Assembly (NCBI RefSeq): GCF_022808935.1
Contig: NZ_JAKZFR010000001.1
Coordinates: forward strand, 434,001 to 498,000
From: Geothrix sp. SG200
Lineage (GTDB): Bacteria > Acidobacteriota > Holophagae > Holophagales > Holophagaceae
DNA: 64,000 nucleotides
Direction: 5' to 3'
This document shows positions 1-7,950 of the stretch, piece after piece. The position numbers were made by a program, and so were the translations under genes. The notes below the pieces were generated by a model. The model worked only from the letters and a program-made list of their open reading frames with translations, ran no database searches and was not told the origin of the DNA. The number at the start of each line of letters is the position of its first letter. Within the stretch, counting starts at the first letter, position 1.

Positions 1-1437
1 CTGGAGCTCCAGGCTCAGGAGGAGGTGGGTGTGGATGGGCGGGACCTGCTCCCAGAGCCGCTGGATGCGTAGCCGGAGGCGATCCCCCTCTTCCATCAGG
101 CTGGGGGAGTCCGGGAACAGGCGCTGCTGCACGTCAGGAGAGAACAGGCCCACGAGCTCGCCCATGAGCTGCTTCTGGTGATTGAGGAGCAGGCCGCGCA
201 GGCTGTCCTGAGCGTGGGCCACCTGCTCGGCGTCGGCCCCGGCCAGGGCCTGCTGCAGGAGGCTCCGCAGGGTCCCCTGGTCCTGGCGCAGGCTCAGCAC
301 GGCCTGGCGGAGGTAGGCCCGGAGCCGGGGGGCCTCGGGCCGGTCGGGGTTCACCAGGGCGGCCCGGCCAGGGTCGTAGGCGCGTTCCGCCACCCGCCCC
401 AGCTCGGATTCGATGACCAGAAAGGTGGGCACGGACGCGTAGATCTCCTGGGCGCCGGCTCCGGCCGAAGGTTCCAGGGACTCCATCAACCCCAGGAGGG
501 AGATGTGGCTGGCCATGGCCCGGGCCACCACGGAGAAGAGGGCCGGATCCCCGGCACGGAGATCCCGGAGCAGCTGCCGCAGCTCGACCGGGGTGCGGTC
601 CCTGAACAGCTCGGCGTCCATGCGGGGCAGCACCCAGCCCAGGTGGTCCCAGAGCCAGCGCAGGCTTCCTCGCACCTGCTCCACCGCAGGCCAATGGATG
701 CCCCGATCCATGGGCCGCATCAGGCCCAGGCGCAGGTTGGACACCACGTGCTGCAGCAGCAGCAGGGGCTCCACGCGGGCATGGAACTCCGGAGGGATGC
801 AGGCTTCCAGGTGCTCCGCCAGCCGGGCCAGGGACTCCTCAAGCCGGCCCTGGCCCTGGATGGCCCGGTTCACCACCTTCATCTGGGCGTTCAGCCGCGC
901 CACGGCCTCTGGTCCGTCCTTGCAGGTCTGGAGCGCGGTCAGGATCTGGCGGAAGGAATCGCGGTGATCTTCCAGGAAGGCCGCCCACAAGGCCTGAAGG
1001 GTTCCGGCTTCCTCTCCGGGCGGGGCGGCCATGGTCCGGAGCGAGGCCAGGAGATCAAGCAGCAGGCCCACCCACGCCGGCTGGTCGTGTTCCACCATCA
1101 GCTCCCGATGGGCGGTGCCGGTCAGGTGGGCCAGCCGCCCGAGGCTGTGCTGCAGAACCAGCCCCATGGCGACCCGGGCTTCGCCGAGGCGGCGGGGCGA
1201 GAACTGGTGCAGAAAGGCCAGGAAGAGTCCGAGGTTGCGTCGCAGGTTGGCCTGGGCCGGGGACTCCTCGCTGCTGGCAGGCTCACCGGAAGGCGCTTCC
1301 AGCAGGGGATCCAGGTCTCCGGCCCCTTCCCGCAGGATGTCCTCCAGCAGGGCCAGGTCCGTCCTGGATAGGCCTTTCTCCCGGATCAATTGCCGGGCCA
1401 GCATCAGACGCTGGGGCGGAGTCCCTGGGGCAGGCAT
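1..1437 (-). CDS. Hypothetical protein, N-terminal 479 codons only (runs off the window)
   Basis: The frame is open without a stop from the ATG at 1437 to base 1, so the C-terminus lies outside the window. It begins MPAPGTPPQRLMLARQLIRE and is rich in Leu, Ala, Arg and Glu, with long predicted helices and no signal peptide, membrane segment or recognisable catalytic motif. It is divergent from pilB, with only 79 bases between the starts. I do not recognise the family. An all-helical cytoplasmic protein is all that can be inferred. The opposite-strand open frames here give low-complexity translations and look like shadows. Confidence 0.7.
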   Translation of the reverse strand, partial: MPAPGTPPQRLMLARQLIREKGLSRTDLALLEDILREGAGDLDPLLEAPSGEPASSEESPAQANLRRNLGLFLAFLHQFSPRRLGEARVAMGLVLQHSLGRLAHLTGTAHRELMVEHDQPAWVGLLLDLLASLRTMAAPPGEEAGTLQALWAAFLEDHRDSFRQILTALQTCKDGPEAVARLNAQMKVVNRAIQGQGRLEESLARLAEHLEACIPPEFHARVEPLLLLQHVVSNLRLGLMRPMDRGIHWPAVEQVRGSLRWLWDHLGWVLPRMDAELFRDRTPVELRQLLRDLRAGDPALFSVVARAMASHISLLGLMESLEPSAGAGAQEIYASVPTFLVIESELGRVAERAYDPGRAALVNPDRPEAPRLRAYLRQAVLSLRQDQGTLRSLLQQALAGADAEQVAHAQDSLRGLLLNHQKQLMGELVGLFSPDVQQRLFPDSPSLMEEGDRLRLRIQRLWEQVPPIHTHLLLSLELQ

Positions 1438-1516
1438 GGCGAAAGCATACAATGGGCCGGGCGTGGGATACCTCCGGGAGGTGTTACCATCGCATCACCC
1501 CACCCGGAGGCAGCCA

Positions 1517-3349
1517 GTGGTCAGCAAGCTAGGGGAAATGCTCGTCAAAGCTCAGCTCCTCACGGATGCCCAGTTGGAAGAAGTGATCAGGATCCAGCGC
1601 CGGGAAGGCGGCAAGCTGGGCAGCATCGTCGTGCGCCAGGGCTACTGCTCGGACCAGGACATCGTCAGCTTCCTGGGCATGCAGTACGGCGTCCCCGCAG
1701 CGGACCTGGAGCAGTGGCCGCCCATCGATCCCGCTGTCATCGCGCTGATCCCGAAGGACCTGGCCCAGCGTCACAAGGTGCTGCCCCTGCAGCGCACCGG
1801 CAATGTCCTGACCCTGGCCATGTCCGATCCCACGGACATCTTCGCCATGGATGACGTGCGGTTCCACACCGGCTACAACGTGGATCCCGTCGTCTCCAGC
1901 GAGATGGGCCTGGTGCGGGCCGTCGAGAAGTACTACGGGGGCTCCAGCGGCCTGCGCCTGGCGGATGCCCAGGGCGCGCGGACCACCATGGGCGGCGCGG
2001 CGGCGGCCGGTCCCACCGACACCGGCCCTTCGAATCCATTCAATGAGCAGGACGAGCAATTCGACCTCCAGGACCTGGAGCAGGAGCTGGACGCCGACGC
2101 CGAGTACGAAGCCACGGACGACGACGAAGAGAGCATCAACGTCGGCGCCCTGAAGAAGGGCAGCGAGGATGCCCCGGTGGTGAAGCTCGTGAACATGGTG
2201 CTCATCGACGCCATCAAGCGCGGCGCCTCGGACATCCACGTCGAGCCCTACGAGAAGAACTACCGCATCCGCTTCCGCATCGACGGCATCCTCCAGGAGG
2301 TGATGCGGCCGAACCTCAAGCTGAGGGACCCCCTCACCTCCCGCGTGAAGATCCTGGCCAAGCTCAACATCGCCGAGAAGCGCCTGCCCCAGGACGGCCG
2401 CATCAAGCTGCGCGTGAACATGGGCGGCCGGCAGAAGGTCATCGACTACCGCGTGAGCATCCTGCCCACCCTCTTCGGCGAGAAGATCGTGCTGCGGCTG
2501 CTGGACAGCGACAAGCTCATGCTCGACCTCACCAAGCTCGGCTTCGAGCCCGAGAGCCTGGAGCGCTGGGACCGGCAGATCTCCAAGCCCTACGGCATGG
2601 TGCTGGTGACGGGACCCACGGGATCGGGCAAGACGAACACGCTGTATTCTTCCATCGCCAAGCTCAATACCGTGGACACCAACATCCTGACGGCCGAGGA
2701 TCCCGTCGAGTTCAACTTCCCCGGCATCAACCAGGTGCAGATGAAGGAGCAGATCGGCCTCAACTTCGCCGCCGCCCTGCGCTCCTTCCTCCGCCAGGAT
2801 CCCAACATCATCCTCGTGGGCGAGATCCGCGACTTCGAGACGGCGGAGATCGCCATCAAGGCCTCGCTCACGGGCCACCTGGTGCTTTCAACCCTGCACA
2901 CCAACGACGCCCCCAGCACCATCAACCGCCTCATGAACATGGGCGTGGAGCCGTTCCTGGTGGCCACCTCGGTGAACATCATCTGCGCCCAGCGCCTGGT
3001 GCGGCGCCTCTGCAACAGCTGCAAGGCCGTCGACACCCACCATCAGCCCGAGGAGGCCCTGCGCGAGGTGGGCTTCACGCCGGAGGAGATCCAGCGGGGC
3101 ATCACCTTCTACAAGCCTGTCGGGTGCGATATTTGCAACAAGCGCGGCTACAAGGGCCGCGTCGGCCTCTACGAGGTGCTGGAGATGTCGGAGACCCTGA
3201 AGGACATGATCCTCACGGGCGCCTCGGCCATCGAACTCCGCGAGCAGGGGCAGAAGGAGGGCATGATCACCCTCCGCCGCTCCGGTTGCCGCAAGGTGCT
3301 CGACGGCGTCACCACCATCGAAGAGATCATCCGCGAGACAGTCCTCTAG
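1517..3349 (+). CDS. pilB: Type IV pilus extension ATPase PilB
   Basis: Cytoplasmic hexameric ATPase that powers pilin polymerisation. The GTG at 1517 is chosen because GGAGG (1506-1510) lies six bases upstream and the N-terminal MshEN-type domain starts there; ATG 1538 is an alternative. Residues 1-150 are the N-terminal domain, about 174-208 is an acidic Asp/Glu linker, followed by the ATPase core with Walker A GPTGSGKT (about 365), Walker B IILVGEIRD (about 431) and a four-cysteine zinc site, CNSC (about 498) and CDIC (about 537). The 610 aa length is slightly above the usual 560-570, mainly from the acidic linker. pilT follows after 12 bases and then pilC, so this is a pil operon. Confidence 0.95.
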   Translation: MVSKLGEMLVKAQLLTDAQLEEVIRIQRREGGKLGSIVVRQGYCSDQDIVSFLGMQYGVPAADLEQWPPIDPAVIALIPKDLAQRHKVLPLQRTGNVLTLAMSDPTDIFAMDDVRFHTGYNVDPVVSSEMGLVRAVEKYYGGSSGLRLADAQGARTTMGGAAAAGPTDTGPSNPFNEQDEQFDLQDLEQELDADAEYEATDDDEESINVGALKKGSEDAPVVKLVNMVLIDAIKRGASDIHVEPYEKNYRIRFRIDGILQEVMRPNLKLRDPLTSRVKILAKLNIAEKRLPQDGRIKLRVNMGGRQKVIDYRVSILPTLFGEKIVLRLLDSDKLMLDLTKLGFEPESLERWDRQISKPYGMVLVTGPTGSGKTNTLYSSIAKLNTVDTNILTAEDPVEFNFPGINQVQMKEQIGLNFAAALRSFLRQDPNIILVGEIRDFETAEIAIKASLTGHLVLSTLHTNDAPSTINRLMNMGVEPFLVATSVNIICAQRLVRRLCNSCKAVDTHHQPEEALREVGFTPEEIQRGITFYKPVGCDICNKRGYKGRVGLYEVLEMSETLKDMILTGASAIELREQGQKEGMITLRRSGCRKVLDGVTTIEEIIRETVL

Positions 3350-3361
3350 GAAAGGTTCGGC

Positions 3362-4552
3362 ATGAGTGAGATCGGTTCCAACTACGTAGCTCCGCTGCAG
3401 CAGCTGCTCAAGACGATGGTGGAGTACGGGGGCACCGACCTCCACATCACCACGGACTCGGCGCCGCAGATCCGCATCGACGGTCGCATGGTGCCTCTCA
3501 AGCTGCCCCCCATGGACGCCTCCCAGACCCGCTGGCTCTGCTACGGCGTCATGACCGACCAGCAGAAGCACCGCCTGGAGGAGGACCTGGAGGTGGACTT
3601 CTCCTTCGGCCTCCAGGGCGTGGCCCGCTTCCGCGCCAACGTCTTCAACCAGCGGGGCGCCACGGCGGGCGTCTTCCGCACCATCCCCGAGAACATCCGC
3701 AGCTTCGACCAGCTGGGCCTGCCGCCCTCGGTCCAGGCCCTCTGCGACAAGCCCCGCGGCCTGGTGCTGGTGACCGGCGTGACGGGCTCCGGCAAGTCCA
3801 CGACCCTGGCCGCGATGGTGGACAAGATCAACGCCGAGGAACCCGTCCACATCCTCACCATCGAGGACCCGGTGGAGTACGTGCACAAGCACCGGCGAGC
3901 CCTGGTGAACCAGCGCGAGATCCACGCGGACACCCACAGCTTCAAGAAGGCCCTGCGCTCGGCCCTCCGCCAGGATCCCGACGTGGTGCTGGTGGGAGAG
4001 CTGCGCGACCTGGAAACCATCGAATCGGCGCTCACCATCGCCGAGACGGGCCACCTCACCTTCGCCACCCTGCACACCAACAGCACCGTGCAGACCATCA
4101 ACCGCATCATCGACGTGTTCCCCAGCCACCAGCAGGCCCAGGTGAGGGCCCAGCTCTCCCTGGTGCTGGAGGGCGTCATCTGCCAGAGCCTCATCCCCAA
4201 GGTGGGCGGCAAGGGGCGGGCGCTGGCGCTGGAGATCATGATCCCCAACTCCGCCATCCGGAACCTCATCCGCGAGGACAAGATCCACCAGATCTACGGC
4301 ACCATGCAGTCCGGCCAAACAAAATACGGCATGCAGACCTTCAACCAGAGCCTCTCGGACCTGGTGCTCCGCAAGGAGATCAGCCAGGAGCAGGCCTTCG
4401 AGTACACCTCGAACGCCGACGAGCTGCGGGAGCTCATCAACCGGGGCGTGGGCGTCGGCGCGGCCGGCGGCCGCGGGGCGGCTCCGGCCCAGCCGGCCGC
4501 CACCAGCAATCCCGCACTGGGGGGCCGGAATCCCAACATCAAGTACACCTAA
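3362..4552 (+). CDS. pilT: Type IV pilus retraction ATPase PilT
   Basis: Drives pilus depolymerisation and hence twitching motility. At 396 aa it is somewhat longer than typical PilT (about 345-370). It has Walker A GVTGSGKST (about residue 139), Walker B VVLVGELRD (about 208), the His-box HLTFATLHTN (about 230) and the PilT-specific AIRNLIRE motif (about 298), which separates it from PilB. The four-cysteine zinc site of PilB is absent, as expected. The last 35 residues are an Ala/Gly/Pro-rich tail. It lies 12 bases after pilB and 92 bases before pilC, in a common pilB-pilT-pilC order. Confidence 0.96.
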   Translation: MSEIGSNYVAPLQQLLKTMVEYGGTDLHITTDSAPQIRIDGRMVPLKLPPMDASQTRWLCYGVMTDQQKHRLEEDLEVDFSFGLQGVARFRANVFNQRGATAGVFRTIPENIRSFDQLGLPPSVQALCDKPRGLVLVTGVTGSGKSTTLAAMVDKINAEEPVHILTIEDPVEYVHKHRRALVNQREIHADTHSFKKALRSALRQDPDVVLVGELRDLETIESALTIAETGHLTFATLHTNSTVQTINRIIDVFPSHQQAQVRAQLSLVLEGVICQSLIPKVGGKGRALALEIMIPNSAIRNLIREDKIHQIYGTMQSGQTKYGMQTFNQSLSDLVLRKEISQEQAFEYTSNADELRELINRGVGVGAAGGRGAAPAQPAATSNPALGGRNPNIKYT

Positions 4553-4644
4553 ACCATTCCCTGCGACCCATTAGCTCTTCACCACTGATCCATTCCTGCC
4601 TATCCTGAAGGCACCATCGTTCCCAGCTGTCCGCCGAGGTCCGC

Positions 4645-5847
4645 ATGCCCGCATACGCATGGAAAGGCAAGAATCGATTGGGGGAGGCCCAGGAGGGCGT
4701 CCTGGTGTCCGAATCCCGGGATGCCGCCGCCGCCACCCTGAAGCGCAACGGCATCGAAGTCACGGGCATCAGCGCCATGGCCGCCAAGGGCACCAAGTCC
4801 TTCGGCAAGGTGAAGCCCAAGGATCTTGCCATCTTCACCCGGCAGTTCAGCGTGATGATCGATGCGGGCCTGCCCCTGGTGCAGTGCCTGGAGATCCTGG
4901 GCGCCCAGCAGGTGGACAAGGGCTTCCAGAAGATCATCGAGGCCGTGCGCGAGGACGTGGAGAAGGGCCTCACCCTGCAGGCGGCCCTTTCCAAGCACCC
5001 CAAGGCCTTCAACGACCTCTACGTGAACATGGTGGGCGCCGGCGAGAGCGGCGGCATCCTGGATGTCATCCTCCAGCGGCTCTCGGGCTACATCGAGAAG
5101 GCCGTCAAGCTCACGGCCAAGGTGAAGGGCGCCATGACCTACCCGGTGGCCGTTATCTCCATCGCCATCGCCGTGGTGGTCATCATCATGGTGAAGGTGA
5201 TTCCCGTCTTCTCCGCCATGTATGACGGCCTGGGCAGCAAGCTGCCATTCCCCACCCTCGTCTGCATGGCCCTCTCCAATGCCCTCATCAACTACAGTTG
5301 GCTCATCATCATCGCCATCGCCCTCATCGTGGTGGGCCTGCGCCAGTACTATAAGACGACGGCGGGCCGGCTCCAGATTGACAGCCTCATGCTGAAGATT
5401 CCCATCATCGGCGACGTGCTTCGCAAGGTGGCCGTGGCCCGGTTCTGCCGCACCCTGGGCACCCTCATCAGCTCTGGCGTGCCCATCCTCGAAGGCATGG
5501 ACATCACGGCCCGCACCGCCGGCAACATGGTCATTCAGAACGCCATCCTGAAATCCAAGGACGCCGTGGAACAGGGCCGCAACATCGCCACTCCGCTGGC
5601 GGAAACCAAGGTCTTCCCGCCCATGGTGGTGCAGATGGTGGGCGTGGGTGAGGCCACGGGCGCCCTGGACGCCATGCTCTCCAAGGTGGCGGACTTCTAC
5701 GAGGACGAGGTGGACAACGCCGTGGCCAACCTCACCAGCCTCATGGAACCCGTCATGATCGCCATGCTCGGCGGCATCATCGGCTTCATCGTCATCGCCA
5801 TGTATATGCCCATCTTCAACCTGGCCAACGTGTTCGGGAAAGACTGA
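4645..5847 (+). CDS. pilC: Type IV pilus inner-membrane platform protein PilC
   Basis: GspF/PilC family membrane platform that couples the PilB/PilT motors to pilin. The 400 aa length is typical. Two homologous GspF domains can be seen: the first follows TRQFSVMIDAGLPLVQ near residue 68, the second follows CRTLGTLISSGVPILEG near 270. Hydrophobic segments lie near residues 170-195, 213-232 and 372-395. The start MPAYAWKGKNRLGEAQEG is the usual family N-terminus, with a GAGG-like ribosome site just upstream. It is co-directional with pilB and pilT and precedes a pilin gene. Confidence 0.95.
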   Translation: MPAYAWKGKNRLGEAQEGVLVSESRDAAAATLKRNGIEVTGISAMAAKGTKSFGKVKPKDLAIFTRQFSVMIDAGLPLVQCLEILGAQQVDKGFQKIIEAVREDVEKGLTLQAALSKHPKAFNDLYVNMVGAGESGGILDVILQRLSGYIEKAVKLTAKVKGAMTYPVAVISIAIAVVVIIMVKVIPVFSAMYDGLGSKLPFPTLVCMALSNALINYSWLIIIAIALIVVGLRQYYKTTAGRLQIDSLMLKIPIIGDVLRKVAVARFCRTLGTLISSGVPILEGMDITARTAGNMVIQNAILKSKDAVEQGRNIATPLAETKVFPPMVVQMVGVGEATGALDAMLSKVADFYEDEVDNAVANLTSLMEPVMIAMLGGIIGFIVIAMYMPIFNLANVFGKD

Positions 5848-5903
5848 GCGGGCGCCGTTCCGCACGCGCCTTGCATGCTTACCTGAACATCCTGGAGGTC
5901 CCC

Positions 5904-6353
5904 ATGTCCGGTCTGCTGTCCCGCCTGTCGCCCCGCCGTGCCGACCGGGCGCGCGGTTTTTCCCTGGTCGAGCTCCTGCTGGTCCTGGCCCTCATCGGCA
6001 TCATCAGCGCCATCGCCATCCCCAGCTACCTGGGGCAGCGGCGCCGGGCCCGGGTCATCGGCGATGCCATGTCCAACGCCAAGACCCTCCAGATGATTCT
6101 TGAGAACCGCAGGGCCGAAACGGGTCTCTATGCTGTGGAGGGTACCTATGATTGGACGGCGGATGGCAAAGCTACCACCGGTCCCGCCCTCCTCCCCACG
6201 TTCGTGCCCCAAGGCAACAGCAAGATGGACTACACCCTTGTGGTGGATGCCAGCGGTCTCACCTACACCTTGACGGTCACGGACACCACCCTGGGTGGGG
6301 CAACCGCTTTTCAAACCAACCAAGCCGGTCAGGAACTGAAACGCCTCCACTGA
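5904..6353 (+). CDS. Type IV pilin-like protein (prepilin)
   Basis: Prepilin of 149 aa. The ATG at 5904 is preferred to 5871 because GGAGG stands about eight bases upstream and it gives a short basic leader. The class III signal GFSLVELLLVLALIGI shows the prepilin peptidase site (cleavage after Gly, Phe +1, Glu +5) followed by the N-terminal hydrophobic assembly helix. The rest is a small globular head with Thr-rich beta segments and no Cys pair. It may be a minor pilin or a second major subunit: it closes the pilBTC operon, whereas the pilin at 7248-7790 has its own promoter. Confidence 0.88.
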   Translation: MSGLLSRLSPRRADRARGFSLVELLLVLALIGIISAIAIPSYLGQRRRARVIGDAMSNAKTLQMILENRRAETGLYAVEGTYDWTADGKATTGPALLPTFVPQGNSKMDYTLVVDASGLTYTLTVTDTTLGGATAFQTNQAGQELKRLH

Positions 6354-6374
6354 CCCCGGGGTGACAGGGGTTCA

Positions 6375-7157
6375 TTAGTCCTGGCGCTCCATGACGGCGC
6401 GTCTCTGCTGTTGATTTAGTCTCTGCCCCATGGATTGCACGTAGATCTGCTGGAAGGGGTCCAACCCTTGGGCCTTGGCCTTCAACAGCCAACGGTAGCC
6501 TTCCACGGGATCGGCAGATCCACCCAGACCCTCTGAAAGCATCCGCCCGAAAGCGAAGATCGCATTGGTATTCCCCAGCTGCGCCTCCCGTTGAATGAAA
6601 GTTCGGGCCTGCGCATAGGTTTGTTGTGCTGATTCGCCGGGTTCGGCAAGGCCGGGGCGAACAGTCAGGATCTCTCCAACCAGGAGCATCGCCAACGGAT
6701 GGCCTTGAGCCGCTGCAGCGCGCGCCCATCGAAGGGCAGCAATGGGATCCGAGGGGCCGCCCGTCCCCCCATACCACATCTGAGCCAGGGTGAACTCAGC
6801 TTCCCGGTCACCCTGGCTGGCTGCCCGGGTCAACCAGGCCCTTGCCTGGATGCGGTCCTGTGGAAGCAGTCCCCTCCCCGAGAAGTAGTCCATGGCAAGC
6901 GCACGCTGAGCTTCGGCCTTGCCGAAGGTCGCTTCGGCGAAGGCCCAGGCCAGGGGGCCATGCAGCAGAATCGCCGAGATCAGCACAGTCAGAGGGCCGG
7001 CCCAACGGAAGGTCCGGAGCAGTCGGAAGACAGAAGCCCGTCCCTGGCTGCCGATGCGGTTCAGATAGAAACCGAAAAGAATGCTCCAACCCAGCAGGAG
7101 GAGCAGGCTGACCAGCAGCAGGATGGGCAGGGCGGTCTTCATGTGCTCGCTGTTCAT
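6375..7157 (-). CDS. Membrane-anchored Sel1-repeat (TPR-like) protein
   Basis: Protein of about 260 aa with two N-terminal hydrophobic segments (ALPILLLVSLLLLLGWSI, and a second near residues 55-75) followed by Sel1-type repeats: the motif pattern A-x-G-x-x-x-A with Gly-rich turns occurs at EAQRALAMDYFSGRG, EAEFTLAQMWYGGTGG, LAMLLVGEI and NAIFAFGRMLSEGLGG. Such repeats are protein-protein interaction scaffolds. The start is uncertain: ATG 7157 is used, ATG 7142 starts directly at the first membrane segment, and the frame extends to a TTG at 7199 that reaches into the upstream terminator. It lies between two pilin genes, so a role in pilus biology is possible but unproven. Confidence 0.72.
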   Translation of the reverse strand: MNSEHMKTALPILLLVSLLLLLGWSILFGFYLNRIGSQGRASVFRLLRTFRWAGPLTVLISAILLHGPLAWAFAEATFGKAEAQRALAMDYFSGRGLLPQDRIQARAWLTRAASQGDREAEFTLAQMWYGGTGGPSDPIAALRWARAAAAQGHPLAMLLVGEILTVRPGLAEPGESAQQTYAQARTFIQREAQLGNTNAIFAFGRMLSEGLGGSADPVEGYRWLLKAKAQGLDPFQQIYVQSMGQRLNQQQRRAVMERQD

Positions 7158-7204
7158 CGATCGGTTCCCAGGAATAAGTGTAAGGAGGGCGCGGTTCAAA
7201 CGAA

Positions 7205-7230
7205 AACCGGGCCCCGTTCGGGGCCCGGTT
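7205..7230 (-). terminator. Hairpin terminator after the pilin gene
   Basis: A perfect 11 bp stem, AACCGGGCCCC / GGGGCCCGGTT, with a four-base loop. On the minus strand it is followed by TTTTCGTTT. It lies 18 bases past the stop of the pilin gene ending at 7248 and before the Sel1-repeat gene, so it should limit read-through of an abundant pilin mRNA. Confidence 0.8.
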
Positions 7231-7247
7231 TCGGAGGTCAGGCTGGA

Positions 7248-7790
7248 TTACTCCAGGTTGCTGACCTTGTAGAACACGTGGGTGGCGGTACCAGCGGCAT
7301 CGGTGAAGGAATTGTAGAGGTACACGGCGGTCACCAGGGTGCCGGGGATGGCGGGGGTGGCGGTGCCATCGGGGGGCAGGTAGCCGATCTGGACCTGGCC
7401 CTGGTTGGTGGCGGTAGCGGCTGTGCGCGTAGCGGTTCCGTCGACAGCGGTTTCCGAGACAATCGTCTGGTTGTAGGCGGGGAGGGCACCAGTGGTGTTC
7501 CAGGGGTTCTTGGACACCCAGAGGGCATTGATCTTCGTGGTGGCAGCGTCAGTTCCGACGATGTTGGTGGTGAAGGTGGACACGGTGGAGACATCAGTGC
7601 CTTCCTCACGAGCCTTGTCGTAGGCGGAGATGAAGTCGCCGATGATGGCGGAGCAGTTCTCCTGGGCGCTCTTGTCGCGGGCGCGGGCGCGCTGGCCGAG
7701 CAGGGCCGGGATGGCGATGGCGCTGATGATGCCGATGATGGCGAGCACGAGCAGCAGTTCGATGAGGGTGAAGCCCTTCTGGCTCTTCAT
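7248..7790 (-). CDS. pilA: Major type IV pilin (PilA type)
   Basis: Prepilin of 180 aa with the short leader MKSQKG and mature N-terminus FTLIELLLVLAIIGII (Phe +1, Glu +5), the hallmark of type IVa pilins. The globular part is rich in Thr and Ala; only one Cys (ENCSAIIGD) is visible, so the usual C-terminal disulfide loop is absent. A good ribosome site (AGGAGAAC) precedes the ATG. It is probably the major subunit, because it is monocistronic, has its own sigma-54-like promoter (7825-7842) and a strong terminator (7205-7230). The length excludes the short, roughly 60-residue Geobacter-type pilin. Confidence 0.9.
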   Translation of the reverse strand: MKSQKGFTLIELLLVLAIIGIISAIAIPALLGQRARARDKSAQENCSAIIGDFISAYDKAREEGTDVSTVSTFTTNIVGTDAATTKINALWVSKNPWNTTGALPAYNQTIVSETAVDGTATRTAATATNQGQVQIGYLPPDGTATPAIPGTLVTAVYLYNSFTDAAGTATHVFYKVSNLE

Positions 7791-7824
7791 GGAGTTCTCC
7801 TATGGGCGATTGCCGCGCTTAAGG

Positions 7825-7842
7825 TATCAACCTCCGTGCCAA
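7825..7842 (-). promoter_or_regulatory. Sigma-54 promoter of the major pilin gene
   Basis: The minus strand reads TTGGCACGGAGGTTGATA, which matches the sigma-54 pattern YTGGCACGrnnnTTGCW in all positions except TTGA for TTGC at -12. The GG to -12 spacing is the required ten bases. The predicted transcription start is about 25 bases upstream of the pilA ATG, leaving room for the AGGAG site. A PilR-type activator with the GAFTGA motif is encoded at 44664-46118. Confidence 0.72.
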
Positions 7843-7950
7843 CGGGCCAACCGGAATCCGAACCCTTGTGTGAACAGGGCCTCAGGACCCCCAACTCAGC
7901 ACCCATGACTCTCTCCGCTGGGCCGAAGGTCAAGAAACTGACGCGATGGG

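Noticed and set aside
178..1371. A 397-codon plus-strand frame opposite the first gene
   Set aside because: Its translation is His/Gln/Gly/Pro-rich low complexity, typical of an antisense shadow in GC-rich DNA, and the minus-strand frame is open over the whole 1437 bases.
7248..7790. Conductive Geobacter-type short pilin
   Set aside because: The protein has 180 residues with a full globular head and few aromatic residues in the mature helix, unlike the roughly 60-residue pilins linked with conductivity.
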